A DNA stretch of 64,000 nt, from contig NZ_JAUSXY010000001.1 of assembly GCF_030944625.1 (NCBI RefSeq), positions 3,472,001 to 3,536,000 on the forward strand, written 5' to 3'. The position numbers were made by a program, and so were the translations under genes. Shown here piece by piece: positions 55,632-64,000 of this stretch (position 1 is its first letter; each line of letters starts with the position of its first letter). A model generated the notes under the pieces. That model made no database searches. It had not been told where the DNA came from and saw only the letters and a list, made by a program, of their open reading frames with translations. Source of the stretch: Arthrobacter sp. SLBN-112. GTDB taxonomy: Bacteria > Actinomycetota > Actinomycetes > Actinomycetales > Micrococcaceae.

Positions 55632-56975
55632 TCAGGCCTTGGCAGCTTCCAGGGCACCCTCTTCCTTGGGTGCCATCTCGCCGTGGCCGGGGATCATGGT
55701 CTGCTCATCGAACGGGGCCTCGCCGGAGAGGACGCGGGTGACCTGGCCGCCGTCGATCTCCTTGACCCAGGTGCCGATCAAGACGGTGGCGACGGCATTG
55801 CCGGTGAAGTTGGTCAGCGCGCGGGCCTCGGACATGAAGCGGTCGATGCCGACGATCATGCCGACGCCGCCCAGCAACTGGGGGGCATGTGCCTGGAGGC
55901 CGGCCGCCAGGGTGGCCAGTCCGGCACCCGACACACCTGCGGCGCCCTTGGACGCGATGATCATGAAGATCAGCAGGGAGATCTGGGCGCCCAGGTCCAG
56001 CGGGGTACCCATGGCGTTGGCCACGAAGAGCGATGCCATGGTCAGGTAGATGGCCGTTCCGTCCAGGTTGAAGGAGTATCCGGTGGGCACGGTCACGCCG
56101 ACGACGGGCTTGGAGACTCCAAGGTGTTCCATCTTGGCGATCAGCCGCGGCAGTGCGGCCTCGGAGGAGGACGTGGAGAAGATCAGGAGGTATTCGCGGG
56201 CCAGGTACTTCATCAGCTTGAAGATGCTGACGCCGGCCACCACCTGGAGGAGTCCGCCGAGGATAACGACAATGAACAGCGCGCAGGTGATGTAGAACGC
56301 CACCATCAGGGTGAACATGCTCACGATGGCCTGGATGCCGGTGGCACCCACGACGGCGGCAATGGCACCGAAGGCACCTACCGGAGCGAGCCACATGATC
56401 ATGATGAGGACGCGGAACACGAGGGCCTGGCCGTGGCCGATGGCTTTGAGGATCGGAGCGCCCTGCGGGCCCATCTTCTGCAGTGCGAAGCCAACCAGGA
56501 TGGCGGCCAGCAGGGTGGGCAGGACCGGGATGTCACTGGGGATGATGCCCAGCAGGAAGTCGACGGTGCTGTCTGTCGCTGCCTTCTTGTTGGGATCGTA
56601 CGGCGAGAGCTTCAGGCCTTCGCCGGGGTGGACGATGTTGCCCACCACCAGGCCGATGGCCAGCGCGAAGGTTGACATGATGACAAAGTAGCCAAGGGCC
56701 AGTCCGCCGACTTTTCCGACGGTGGCGGCTTTGGCAATTGAACCGATGCCCAGGACGATGGTGCAGAAGATGACCGGCGCGATCATCATCTTGATGAGCT
56801 TGATGAAGCCGTCGCCCAGGGGCTTGAGGTTCTTGGCGACCTCCGGGAACAGCAGGCCGACCACCGCGCCGAGGACGACGGCGGCTATGACGGCGATGTA
56901 GAGATAATGGGTCTTGTCGAGCCCTTTGCGTCGCGGCGTCGCGGTTTCGAGCGACTCTCCTCGTTGAGAGGCCAT
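55632..56975 (-). CDS. dctA: C4-dicarboxylate:cation symporter DctA
   Basis: A 447-aa DAACS-family transporter that imports succinate, fumarate and malate. The N-terminus is a membrane segment, KTHYLYIAVIAAVVLGAVVG. Conserved elements are IAPVIFCTIVLGIGSIA, the serine-rich reentrant loop ILIFSTSSSEAALPRL, VVGVTVPTGYSFNLDGTAIY, and GAAGVSGAGLATLAAGL. The ATG at 56975 has AAGGAGA. It is divergent from a CitA/CitB-type two-component system, its likely regulator. Confidence 0.95.
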   Translation of the reverse strand: MASQRGESLETATPRRKGLDKTHYLYIAVIAAVVLGAVVGLLFPEVAKNLKPLGDGFIKLIKMMIAPVIFCTIVLGIGSIAKAATVGKVGGLALGYFVIMSTFALAIGLVVGNIVHPGEGLKLSPYDPNKKAATDSTVDFLLGIIPSDIPVLPTLLAAILVGFALQKMGPQGAPILKAIGHGQALVFRVLIMIMWLAPVGAFGAIAAVVGATGIQAIVSMFTLMVAFYITCALFIVVILGGLLQVVAGVSIFKLMKYLAREYLLIFSTSSSEAALPRLIAKMEHLGVSKPVVGVTVPTGYSFNLDGTAIYLTMASLFVANAMGTPLDLGAQISLLIFMIIASKGAAGVSGAGLATLAAGLQAHAPQLLGGVGMIVGIDRFMSEARALTNFTGNAVATVLIGTWVKEIDGGQVTRVLSGEAPFDEQTMIPGHGEMAPKEEGALEAAKA

Positions 56976-57132
56976 GATGTGTCTCCTTGTGGATATTCTG
57001 ATAGACGCTGCGGCGCAATCTCTGGGCTCAAACGTCCGTGCAATGTGATATCCATCATTGGGCACCCCGTGATCCAGCTCACCGTTGCGTTCATATTGGT
57101 CGCGGCACGTGCAGGGCCAGAAGGAGATACGC

Positions 57133-58767
57133 ATGATCCACCGCTGGAGTATCGCCCGCCGGCTCTTCGTGGCAAACCTGCTGATTGTCGTGTGCTTCAT
57201 TGCCATCGTGGGAACCGCGGCCTACGTTGACGCGCGGGACCGGACCTATGACGAAGCCGGCCGCCGGATGGAGGGGGTGGCCGCGTCCATCGCCGCCAAT
57301 CCCCTGGTACTGCAGGCCGCTGCCACGCCGGACCCCTCAGTGCTCCTGCAGCCCTATGCCAAAAATGTCACCGCCGCGGCCGGGGTAGATTTCATCACCA
57401 TCATGGCCCCCGACCGGACCCGCTGGACGCATCCCCGGGATGAGGAGCTGGGCCGGCCCTACATCGGGTCCATCGACGCCGCCTTGCAGGGCCGGACGTT
57501 TACGGAAGTCACGGCGGGAACCCTGGGACCTTCCGTCCGGACCATCGTTCCGGTCAAGGATTCGGCGGGAACAATCAAGGCGCTGGTGGCCGTGGGTGTT
57601 ACGGTCCGCAACGTCGATGTTGCCTTCGCTGCCCGGCTCCCCGTGCTGCTGGCCCTTGGCATTGCCCTGTTGGTAGGCGGTTCCCTGGCCTCGTGGCTGC
57701 TGGGCCGGTACCTGCGCCGGGTGACCCGCGGCTGGGGACCTGAACAATTGGCCCAGCTGTTCGCCTACTACGAGTCAGTACTTCACTCAGTCCGCGAAGG
57801 GCTGATCCTTATCGATGCCAGGAAGCGGGTGGTGATGTACAACGACCAGGCCGCCGAGCTGCTGGGCCTGGCTGAGACCGGCAGCAATGACCCCACCAAG
57901 CCGCCGTCGCTGGCCGATCTCCCGCTGGACAGCGAGCTTCTCAGCCTGTTCGATTCCGGACGTACCGCCAAGGACGAGATGGTACTGACAGGTTCCCGCG
58001 TGCTGGTGGTCAACCAAGGCCCTGCCCGGGGTCCGGAGTCTCCCGGTGCGCGCGGGAAGGTACCGGTGTATGGAACGGTGGCGACGCTCCGGGACCGGAC
58101 GGAGATCGAGGCCCTGGGCAACGAGTTGCAGACCATGCGGACCCTGTCCGATGCGTTGCGGGCGCAGACCCATGAACACGCCAACCGGCTGCACACCATG
58201 GTGTCGCTCCTGGAGCTGGGCCGGACCGGGGAGGCCCTGGACTTTGCCACAAAGGACCTGGCGTTGAGCCAGCAGCTGACCGATGACATGGTGAGCTCCA
58301 TCGATGAGCCGGTGGTGGGTGCCCTGGTCATGGGCAAGGTGGCCGAGGCCCACGAGCGCGGGGTCCAGCTGGATGTGTCCACTGTGGGCTCCGGCTCGAC
58401 GCCGGGTGTCGCCGTCCAGGACCTGGTGACGATCATGGGCAACCTGCTGGACAATGCCATTGACGCGGCAGCCGATGCTCCCGCGCCGCGGCGGGTGCAG
58501 CTGACCCTGGAGGCCGACGAGGAAGGACTGGACATCGCGGTCAACGATTCCGGGACCCCCATCGCCCCGGCCGATGCCGAACTGATCTTCCGGCACGGAT
58601 TCAGCACCAAGCCGGCCGGCCCCGGAGGCCGGGGGGTGGGACTGGCGCTGGTCCGCCAGGCAGTGCGGCGTTTGGGCGGTACGCTGGCCATCAATGGACG
58701 GAACGGCGCCAAGTTCGAAGTATTCCTGCCCGCGGCGGTGCCCCCGGAGAAGGAGCACAGACAGTGA
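57133..58767 (+). CDS. CitA/DcuS-type sensor histidine kinase
   Basis: A 544-aa membrane sensor. TM1 is near residues 10-30 (LFVANLLIVVCFIAIVGTAA). An extracellular sensory (PDC/Cache) domain follows to about 168, and TM2 is near 170-192. A PAS-like domain covers about 210-300. The phospho-accepting His is in QTHEHANRLHTMVSLLELG. The ATPase lobe has LLDNAIDAAADAP, and GRGVGLALVRQAVRRLGG. Such kinases bind citrate or C4-dicarboxylates. The ATG at 57133 has AAGGAGA. Its stop overlaps the response regulator start (GTGA). Confidence 0.93.
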   Translation: MIHRWSIARRLFVANLLIVVCFIAIVGTAAYVDARDRTYDEAGRRMEGVAASIAANPLVLQAAATPDPSVLLQPYAKNVTAAAGVDFITIMAPDRTRWTHPRDEELGRPYIGSIDAALQGRTFTEVTAGTLGPSVRTIVPVKDSAGTIKALVAVGVTVRNVDVAFAARLPVLLALGIALLVGGSLASWLLGRYLRRVTRGWGPEQLAQLFAYYESVLHSVREGLILIDARKRVVMYNDQAAELLGLAETGSNDPTKPPSLADLPLDSELLSLFDSGRTAKDEMVLTGSRVLVVNQGPARGPESPGARGKVPVYGTVATLRDRTEIEALGNELQTMRTLSDALRAQTHEHANRLHTMVSLLELGRTGEALDFATKDLALSQQLTDDMVSSIDEPVVGALVMGKVAEAHERGVQLDVSTVGSGSTPGVAVQDLVTIMGNLLDNAIDAAADAPAPRRVQLTLEADEEGLDIAVNDSGTPIAPADAELIFRHGFSTKPAGPGGRGVGLALVRQAVRRLGGTLAINGRNGAKFEVFLPAAVPPEKEHRQ

Positions 58768-59477
58768 GCAACATCCGGGTCCTCGTCGTGGAGGATGAAG
58801 CGGTCGCCTCCGCAGCCCACGCCGCCTACGTAGGACGGCTGCCCGGATTCGAGCTCGCCGGGACCGCCCCCGACGGCCAGTCGGCCCTGCGGCTGCTGAA
58901 CGAATTCGTGGCCGCCGGAGAGCCAGTGGAACTGGTCCTGCTGGACATGAACCTGCCGGACCTGCACGGCCTGGATATTGCCCGGCGGATGCGCTCGGCC
59001 GGGATCCTCGCCGACATCATCGCCATTACAGCCGTCCGCGAACTGGCCATCGTCCGCAGCGCGGTCGCTATCGGCGTGGTGCAGTACCTGATCAAGCCCT
59101 TCACGTTCGCCACGTTCTCCGACAAGCTGGAAAGCTACCGCCAGTTCCGGCAGCAGTTGGCCGGCTCCGGCGCCGGAGCCGGCAGGGGGAGCGCCTCGCA
59201 AAGTGAGGTGGACCAAGCCTTCGCCAGCTTGCGGGCTCCCTCCGAATTGCCGTTGCCCAAGGGGCTCTCCACTTCGACGCTCGGTTCGGTCCAGGAGTTC
59301 CTCCGCCAACAACCCGAGGCAGTATCTGCCACGGAGGTCATGGATGCCCTGGGCATGTCCCGCGTGACAGCCCGGAGGTACCTGGAATACCTTGCCGACG
59401 CCGGCACCGTCTCCCGCACGGCCCGTTACGGCACCCCCGGCAGGCCGGAGAACGAATACCGGTGGACGGCCCGCTGA
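58764..59477 (+). CDS. CitB/DcuR-type response regulator
   Basis: A 237-aa regulator. The receiver domain has VLVVEDEAV acidic residues, the phospho-Asp in LVLLDMNLPDLHGLD, and Lys in YLIKPFTFATF. The C-terminal helix-turn-helix has SATEVMDALGMSRVTARRYL, then EYLADAGTVSR. It pairs with the sensor kinase just upstream, and dctA is the probable target. CAATGTGATATCCATCATTG at 57041-57060 in the dctA/kinase gap is a possible, imperfectly palindromic site. Confidence 0.94.
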   Translation: MSNIRVLVVEDEAVASAAHAAYVGRLPGFELAGTAPDGQSALRLLNEFVAAGEPVELVLLDMNLPDLHGLDIARRMRSAGILADIIAITAVRELAIVRSAVAIGVVQYLIKPFTFATFSDKLESYRQFRQQLAGSGAGAGRGSASQSEVDQAFASLRAPSELPLPKGLSTSTLGSVQEFLRQQPEAVSATEVMDALGMSRVTARRYLEYLADAGTVSRTARYGTPGRPENEYRWTAR

Positions 59478-59642
59478 GGTCCCGGGCCAGACGTCCTACT
59501 GCGCTTCAGTCCCCTTCAGCACGCCCCGGATGCGGGCGGTAAGTTCCCTCGGCGCCAAGCCGCCGAATGGATCGCGCCGAGCCGGGCCGTGGCCAGCTCC
59601 GCGGCCTGCCGCCACGTGGGTTGCAGCAGGTATTGACGGTCC

Positions 59643-59652
59643 ATGTATACAT
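59643..59652. promoter_or_regulatory. Upstream GntR-type operator O1
   Basis: The perfect palindrome ATGTATACAT shares the TGTATACA core with the second site. It lies 41 bp upstream of the candidate -35 of gntR-prp. FCD-subgroup GntR proteins usually bind short TGTATACA-like palindromes. Confidence 0.7.
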
Positions 59653-59687
59653 AGAAAAGGATTTGCAGCGTATATTCTCAAAAATGC

Positions 59688-59716
59688 TTGGCTTACCAAC
59701 ACTCTGTGTATACACT
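59688..59716 (+). promoter_or_regulatory. gntR-prp promoter overlapping operator O2
   Basis: TTGGCT (59688-59693) and TACACT (59711-59716) are separated by exactly 17 bp. The palindrome GTGTATACAC (59706-59715) overlaps the -10. A bound regulator would block RNA polymerase. AGGAAGGAG precedes the gntR ATG. Confidence 0.7.
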
Positions 59717-59745
59717 GGAGAACGTCAACCGAGGAAGGAGACTGC

Positions 59746-60402
59746 ATGCGTGCCAGCGAGAAGGCCTACGCGGCCCTCCGCGACGACATCGTCGAGTGGC
59801 GGCTGGCCCCGGGGACCGTCCTTGCGGAGGTGGAGCAATCCGAGCGGCTCGGCGTCTCGCGTACCCCGCTGCGCGAAGCCCTCAGCCGGCTCACCGCGGA
59901 AGGCCTGACGACGGCGGGCGGCCGCGGCGTCGTCGTCACCGATATCTCCCTTGAGGACATCGACGAACTGTTCGAACTGCGCGAAACCCTTGAGGGCAGG
60001 GCCGCGGCCCTGGCGGCCAGCCGCGGCGATACCGCCACCTTCGAGCAACTGCAGCGCGAGCTGGTCCGGGCCCCGGACATGATCAACGGCGACGATCCCG
60101 CCCGCCATGACTACTACGAACTGGTGGGACGGCTGGATACCGCCATCGACGCCGCCATTTCCAACTCCTACCTGGCCCAGGCCATGCGAAGCCTGCGCGT
60201 TCACCTGGTCCGGATCCGCAGGCTGGCCGCCGACGACGCCGCCCGCCTCACTGCCGCGGCCGCCGAGCACGCAGCGATCGCCGAAGCAATCGCCGAAGGC
60301 AATCCGAAGCTCGCCGAAGCGGCCACGATTGTGCACCTGCACCGCAGCCTCTCCCACGTCAAAGCAACCCACGCATCCCAGCACAAGGAGCACCATGGTT
60401 AA
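59746..60402 (+). CDS. GntR-family (FCD) regulator of the prp operon
   Basis: A 218-aa regulator. The N-terminal winged helix has [19 protein letters not shown] and [20 protein letters not shown]. The C-terminal FCD domain starts [20 protein letters not shown], with [11 protein letters not shown] and [12 protein letters not shown] lining a ligand pocket. It is translationally coupled to prpD with an 8-bp overlap. It probably represses the operon, including itself, and responds to a methylcitrate-cycle intermediate. This is inferred from context; Corynebacterium and Mycobacterium use a different PrpR family. Confidence 0.92.
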   Translation: MRASEKAYAALRDDIVEWRLAPGTVLAEVEQSERLGVSRTPLREALSRLTAEGLTTAGGRGVVVTDISLEDIDELFELRETLEGRAAALAASRGDTATFEQLQRELVRAPDMINGDDPARHDYYELVGRLDTAIDAAISNSYLAQAMRSLRVHLVRIRRLAADDAARLTAAAAEHAAIAEAIAEGNPKLAEAATIVHLHRSLSHVKATHASQHKEHHG

Positions 60403-61915
60403 GGAACACCACGTCCGCGTCTATAAGAGCGAGGAAAACCTGCCCCGCGAGGAGCAGCTCGCCTTCAAGATCGCCCAAGTGGCGGCTGACCCGGTCGCCG
60501 TCTCCGACGAGGTCACCGACATGGTGATCAACCGGATCATCGACAACGCCTCGGTTGCCATCGCCTCCCTGAACCGGGCCCCCATCGTCGCCGCCCGCGC
60601 CCAGGCACTCACCCACGGCCCCAGCACCGGGGGCAAGGGCTCCAAGGTCTTCGGCATCGGCGAACGCGTCTCCCCCGAGTGGGCTGCCTGGGCCAACGGC
60701 GTAGCCGTCCGGGAACTCGACTACCACGACACCTTCCTCGCCGCGGACTACTCCCACCCGGGCGACAACATCCCCCCGATCCTCGCCGTCGCCCAGCACG
60801 TAGGGTCCAGCGGCCACGACCTGATCCGCGGCATCGCCACCGGGTACGAGATCCAGGTCAACCTGGTCAAGGCGATCTGCCTGCACAAGCACAAGATCGA
60901 CCACGTGGCCCATCTGGGCCCCTCCGCCGCGGCCGGCATTGGCACCCTGCTGGGCCTGGACGTCGAAACCATCTTCCAGTCCGTCGGCCAGGGACTGCAC
61001 ACCACCACCGCCACCCGGCAGTCCCGCAAGGGCGAGATCTCCACCTGGAAGGCCCACGCCCCTGCCTTCGCCGGCAAGATGGCGGTCGAGTCCGCGGACC
61101 GGGCCATGCGCGGCCAGACCTCGCCCGTGCCGATCTACGAAGGCGAAGACGGTGTCATCGCCTGGCTGCTGGACGGCCCGGACGCGTCCTACATGGTTCC
61201 GCTCCCCACCCCGGGTGAAGCCAAGCGCGCCATCCTGGACACCTACACCAAGGAACACTCCGCCGAGTACCAGGCGCAGGCCTGGATCGACCTGGCCCGC
61301 AAACTCCACAAAGAGCACCCCGAGGTCACTGACCCGGCCAACGTCGAGTCCGTGCTGATCAAGACCAGCCACCACACGCACTACGTGATCGGCTCCGGCG
61401 CCAACGACCCGCAGAAGTACTCTCCCACCGCGTCCCGCGAAACCCTGGACCACTCCATCCCGTACATCTTCACCGTGGCCCTGCAGGACGGCGCCTGGCA
61501 CCACGTGGACTCCTACGCCCCCGACCGCGCAGCAAGGCCCGACACGGTGGAGTTGTGGCACAAGGTGACCACGGTGGAGGATCCGGAATGGACCCGCCGC
61601 TACCACTCCCTGGACATCGCCGAGAAGGCCTTCGGCGGCTCCGTGGAGATCACGCTCAAGGACGGCACCGTCATCACCGACCAGATCGCCGTCGCCGACG
61701 CCCACCCTCTCGGCGCCCGCCCGTTCGCCCGGGAACAGTACATCAACAAGTTCCGCACCCTCGCCGCCGGGCTCGTGGAGGAGGCCGAGATCGAACGGTT
61801 CCTGGCCGCCGTCGAACGCCTCCCCCACCTGGCCGCGGGCGAGCTGGACCAGCTGAACATCACCGCCGCCCCCGGCGTCATCGACCTGAACGCCGCACCC
61901 AAGGGACTGTTCTAG
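60395..61915 (+). CDS. prpD: 2-methylcitrate dehydratase
   Basis: A 506-aa MmgE/PrpD-family enzyme that dehydrates 2-methylcitrate in propionate degradation. Conserved stretches are [75 protein letters not shown] and [20 protein letters not shown]. The start is ATG at 60395 with AAGGAG. Its stop directly abuts the prpB ATG (TAGATG). Confidence 0.96.
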   Translation: MVKEHHVRVYKSEENLPREEQLAFKIAQVAADPVAVSDEVTDMVINRIIDNASVAIASLNRAPIVAARAQALTHGPSTGGKGSKVFGIGERVSPEWAAWANGVAVRELDYHDTFLAADYSHPGDNIPPILAVAQHVGSSGHDLIRGIATGYEIQVNLVKAICLHKHKIDHVAHLGPSAAAGIGTLLGLDVETIFQSVGQGLHTTTATRQSRKGEISTWKAHAPAFAGKMAVESADRAMRGQTSPVPIYEGEDGVIAWLLDGPDASYMVPLPTPGEAKRAILDTYTKEHSAEYQAQAWIDLARKLHKEHPEVTDPANVESVLIKTSHHTHYVIGSGANDPQKYSPTASRETLDHSIPYIFTVALQDGAWHHVDSYAPDRAARPDTVELWHKVTTVEDPEWTRRYHSLDIAEKAFGGSVEITLKDGTVITDQIAVADAHPLGARPFAREQYINKFRTLAAGLVEEAEIERFLAAVERLPHLAAGELDQLNITAAPGVIDLNAAPKGLF

Positions 61916-62819
61916 ATGCTGTACTCTAAGACCACTCCCGAGCAGAAGCGGATCCGCTTCCGCGAACTCCTCGCCTCCGGGACAATCGCCCAGTTCCCCG
62001 GCGCCTTCAACCCGCTCTCGGCCCGGCTGATCGAAGAAAAGGGCTTTCGCCGGGGTCTACATCTCCGGCGCCGTCCTGGCCAACGACCTCGGCCTGCCGG
62101 ACATCGGCCTGACCACACTCACCGAGGTGGCCACCCGCGCCGGGCAGATCGCCCGCATGACGGACCTGCCCTCGATCGTCGACGCCGACACCGGCTTCGG
62201 CGAACCCATGAACGTGGCCCGCACCGTGCAGGAACTCGAGAACGCGGGCCTGGCCGGACTGCACATCGAGGACCAGTTCAACCCGAAACGCTGTGGCCAC
62301 CTCGACGGCAAGAACGTCGTGGACCTGGAGACCGCCACCAAACGCATCCGCGCCGCGGCCGACGCCCGGCGCGACCCGAACTTCCTGATCATGGCCCGCA
62401 CCGACATCCGCGCCACCGACGGACTGTCAGCGGCACAGGACCGTGCCAAAGCCCTCGTCGACGCCGGCGCGGACGCGATCTTCCCCGAAGCCATGCGCGA
62501 CCTCAGCGAATTCCAGGCCATCCGCGACGCAGTCGACGTCCCAATCCTGGCCAACATGACCGAATTCGGCAAAAGCGACCTCTTCACGGTGAACGAGCTG
62601 GCCGGCGTCGGCGTCAACATGGTCATCTACCCGGTGACGCTGCTCCGTAGTGCCATGGGCGCTGCTGAGCGTACTCTGGAATCGATCAGATCCGACGGCA
62701 CCCAGGAGGCACAGGTTCCAAGCATGCTGACCCGTGCCCGGCTCTACGACCTCGTCGACTACGAGGCCTACAACCACTTCGACACCGGGGTATTCAACTT
62801 CCGCATCCCCGGAACCTGA
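61916..62819 (+). pseudogene. prpB: Methylisocitrate lyase, frameshifted by +1
   Basis: The enzyme splits 2-methylisocitrate to pyruvate and succinate. The frame opens LYSKTTPEQKRIRFRELLAS and runs to ARLIEEKGF, then breaks. One extra T in the TTT at 62045-62047 displaces the expected AGVYISGAVLANDLGLPDIG. The rest is intact: VDADTGFGEPMNVARTVQEL, the catalytic GLHIEDQFNPKRCGH (where family members have KRCGH) and IMARTDIRATDG. Removing one T gives 300 aa. With prpD and prpC intact, a sequence error is likely. Confidence 0.9.
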
Positions 62820-62859
62820 CAGTCGGCCCTGGCACCACCGGAATGCCGGCAGCAGCCGG

Positions 62860-62904
62860 ACACTGGCTTTAGGAACACTGGCTTCAGAAACACTGGCTCT
62901 AGGA
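62860..62904 (+). repeat. Three tandem copies of a 15-bp unit before prpC
   Basis: ACACTGGCTTTAGGA, ACACTGGCTTCAGAA and ACACTGGCTCTAGGA follow one another without gaps. A partial fourth copy ACA then runs into AAGGAG, the prpC ribosome binding site. The array fills the second half of the prpB-prpC spacer. Confidence 0.9.
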
Positions 62905-62920
62905 ACAAAGGAGTTTCAGC

Positions 62921-64000
62921 ATGGCTGAAAATGAGATCAAGAAGGGCCTTGCCGGCGTCGTGGTGGACTACACCGCGGTCTCGAAGGTCAACCCGGACAC
63001 GAACTCCCTGCTGTACCGGGGATACCCCGTCCAGGAGCTGGCCGCCCGGTGCAGCTTCGAGGAAGTGGCGTACCTGCTGTGGAACGGCGAACTGCCCAGC
63101 CAGGAGCAGCTAGCGGAGTTCACGGCCAAGGAGCGCGCCGGACGCGCCCTTGATCCGGTGGTCAAGACAGTCATCGACGCGTTGCCGACCACGGCGCATC
63201 CGATGGACGTATGCCGGACCGCCGCGTCGGTAATGGGCGCCCGGCACCCGCAGGCTGAAGACTCCTCCCGCGAGGCCAACATGGCCAAAGCCCTTGACCT
63301 GTTTGCCGCCATGCCCGCCGTGGTGGCCTACGACCAGCGCCGCCGCCATGGCCAGGATGTCGTGGAGCCGCGCGCTGACCTGGGCTACTCGGCGAATTTC
63401 CTGTGGATGGCCTTCGGCGAGGAACAGGTCCCGGAGGTGGTGGACGCCTTCAACGTCTCGATGATCCTTTACGCCGAGCACTCCTTCAACGCCTCCACGT
63501 TCACCGCCCGCGTGATCACCTCGACGCTCTCGGACCTGCACTCCGCCGTGACCGGAGCCATCGGGGCGCTCAAGGGTCCGCTGCACGGCGGCGCGAACGA
63601 AGCCGTCATGCACACCTTCGATGAGATCGGCATCCGGCAGGAGGAGTCCCTCGACGAGGCGGCGGCCCGGGCCAAGGCATGGATGGAAGATGCCCTGGCA
63701 CAGAAGAAGAAAGTCATGGGCTTCGGCCACCGCGTGTACAAGCATGGCGATTCCCGGGTGCCCACCATGAAGGCCGCACTGGACAAGATGATTGCCCACT
63801 ACGGCCGCCCGGAACTGCTGGGGCTGTACAACGGCCTGGAGAGCGCGATGGACGAGGCGAAGGCCATCAAGCCGAACCTCGACTACCCGGCCGGACCGAC
63901 GTACCATCTCATGGGCTTCGACACCGCGACCTTCACTCCCCTGTTCGTAGCCAGCCGGATCACGGGTTGGACGGCGCACATCATGGAGCAGCTGGACGCC
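62921..64000 (+). CDS. prpC: 2-methylcitrate synthase (citrate synthase family), truncated by right edge
   Basis: 360 codons of a citrate-synthase-fold enzyme that condenses propionyl-CoA with oxaloacetate. It shows GLAGVVVDYTAVSKVNPDTN, YRGYPVQELA, the first active-site His in YAEHSFNASTF, LKGPLHGGANEAVM, the second His in MGFGHRVYKHGDSRVPTMK and the start of the C-terminal Asp region (FTPLFVASRITGW). It continues beyond 64000. The ATG at 62921 follows AAAGGAG. It is third in the prp operon after prpB. Confidence 0.95.
   Translation, partial: MAENEIKKGLAGVVVDYTAVSKVNPDTNSLLYRGYPVQELAARCSFEEVAYLLWNGELPSQEQLAEFTAKERAGRALDPVVKTVIDALPTTAHPMDVCRTAASVMGARHPQAEDSSREANMAKALDLFAAMPAVVAYDQRRRHGQDVVEPRADLGYSANFLWMAFGEEQVPEVVDAFNVSMILYAEHSFNASTFTARVITSTLSDLHSAVTGAIGALKGPLHGGANEAVMHTFDEIGIRQEESLDEAAARAKAWMEDALAQKKKVMGFGHRVYKHGDSRVPTMKAALDKMIAHYGRPELLGLYNGLESAMDEAKAIKPNLDYPAGPTYHLMGFDTATFTPLFVASRITGWTAHIMEQLDA

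Noticed and set aside
60359..61828. 489-aa minus-strand frame opposite prpD
   Set aside because: Its composition is Gly/Val/Asp-rich shadow sequence; prpD is fully conserved on the plus strand.

Overview
This is a high-GC, gene-dense actinobacterial chromosome segment with almost pure core-genome content. The gene families, the dcw gene order (no murB or ddl between murC and ftsQ), the Wag31-type DivIVA, SepF and YggT downstream of ftsZ, the GarA/FtsR block and the GntR-controlled methylcitrate operon point to the Micrococcaceae, most likely Arthrobacter or Pseudarthrobacter. The genus is inferred from gene content only. I see no prophage, IS element, CRISPR array or rRNA gene. There is one tRNA.

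Layout. (1) 1-22.7 kb, minus strand: mraZ-rsmH-ftsL-ftsI-murE-murF-mraY-murD-ftsW-murG-murC-ftsQ-ftsZ-pgeF-yggS-sepF-yggT-divIVA-lspA-rluD-dnaE. This is the division and cell-wall cluster, with tight ATGA/GTGA couplings. (2) 22.9-26.6 kb: a DUF3040 membrane protein, DNA polymerase IV, a lipoprotein and a polyprenyl diphosphate synthase. (3) 26.6-38.5 kb: Rv2175c-like regulator, LysM lysozyme-like protein, PASTA kinase (PknL-like), class II DAHP synthase, acyltransferase, two tandem alpha/beta hydrolases, a membrane protein, ROK glucokinase and FadD15-like acyl-CoA synthetase. The order resembles M. tuberculosis Rv2173-Rv2187. (4) 38.6-47.4 kb: pyruvate carboxylase, an orphan ParA, the block gcvH-garA-ftsR-DUF151-merR (like Rv1826-Rv1830), an Fpg/Nei glycosylase and tRNA-Pro(GGG). 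(5) 47.6-55.4 kb, minus strand: parA-scpA-scpB-rluB-tyrA-cmk-plsC-der. (6) 55.6-59.5 kb: dctA divergent from a CitA/CitB-type two-component system. (7) 59.7-64 kb: gntR-prpD-prpB-prpC, running off the right edge.

The strongest anomaly is that five conserved genes between 40.5 and 62.1 kb (pyc, an Rv1830-like merR, ftsR, scpA, prpB) are each broken by a small net insertion (+2, +1, +1, +1, +1 nt). None of the genes in the first 40 kb is. This looks more like sequence error in part of the assembly than biology, but it must be settled before these genes are called lost.

The most interesting regulatory signals are: a promoter with embedded MraZ-like boxes and an inverted distal copy; three related AAGGTT-type sites in front of ftsZ, the Rv1830-like merR and parA-scpAB, which may be a MerR/FtsR division regulon; a pair of TGTATACA-core operators 63 bp apart at the prp promoter; and a perfect 26-bp hairpin between convergent genes. 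I did not find a convincing new multi-gene system.
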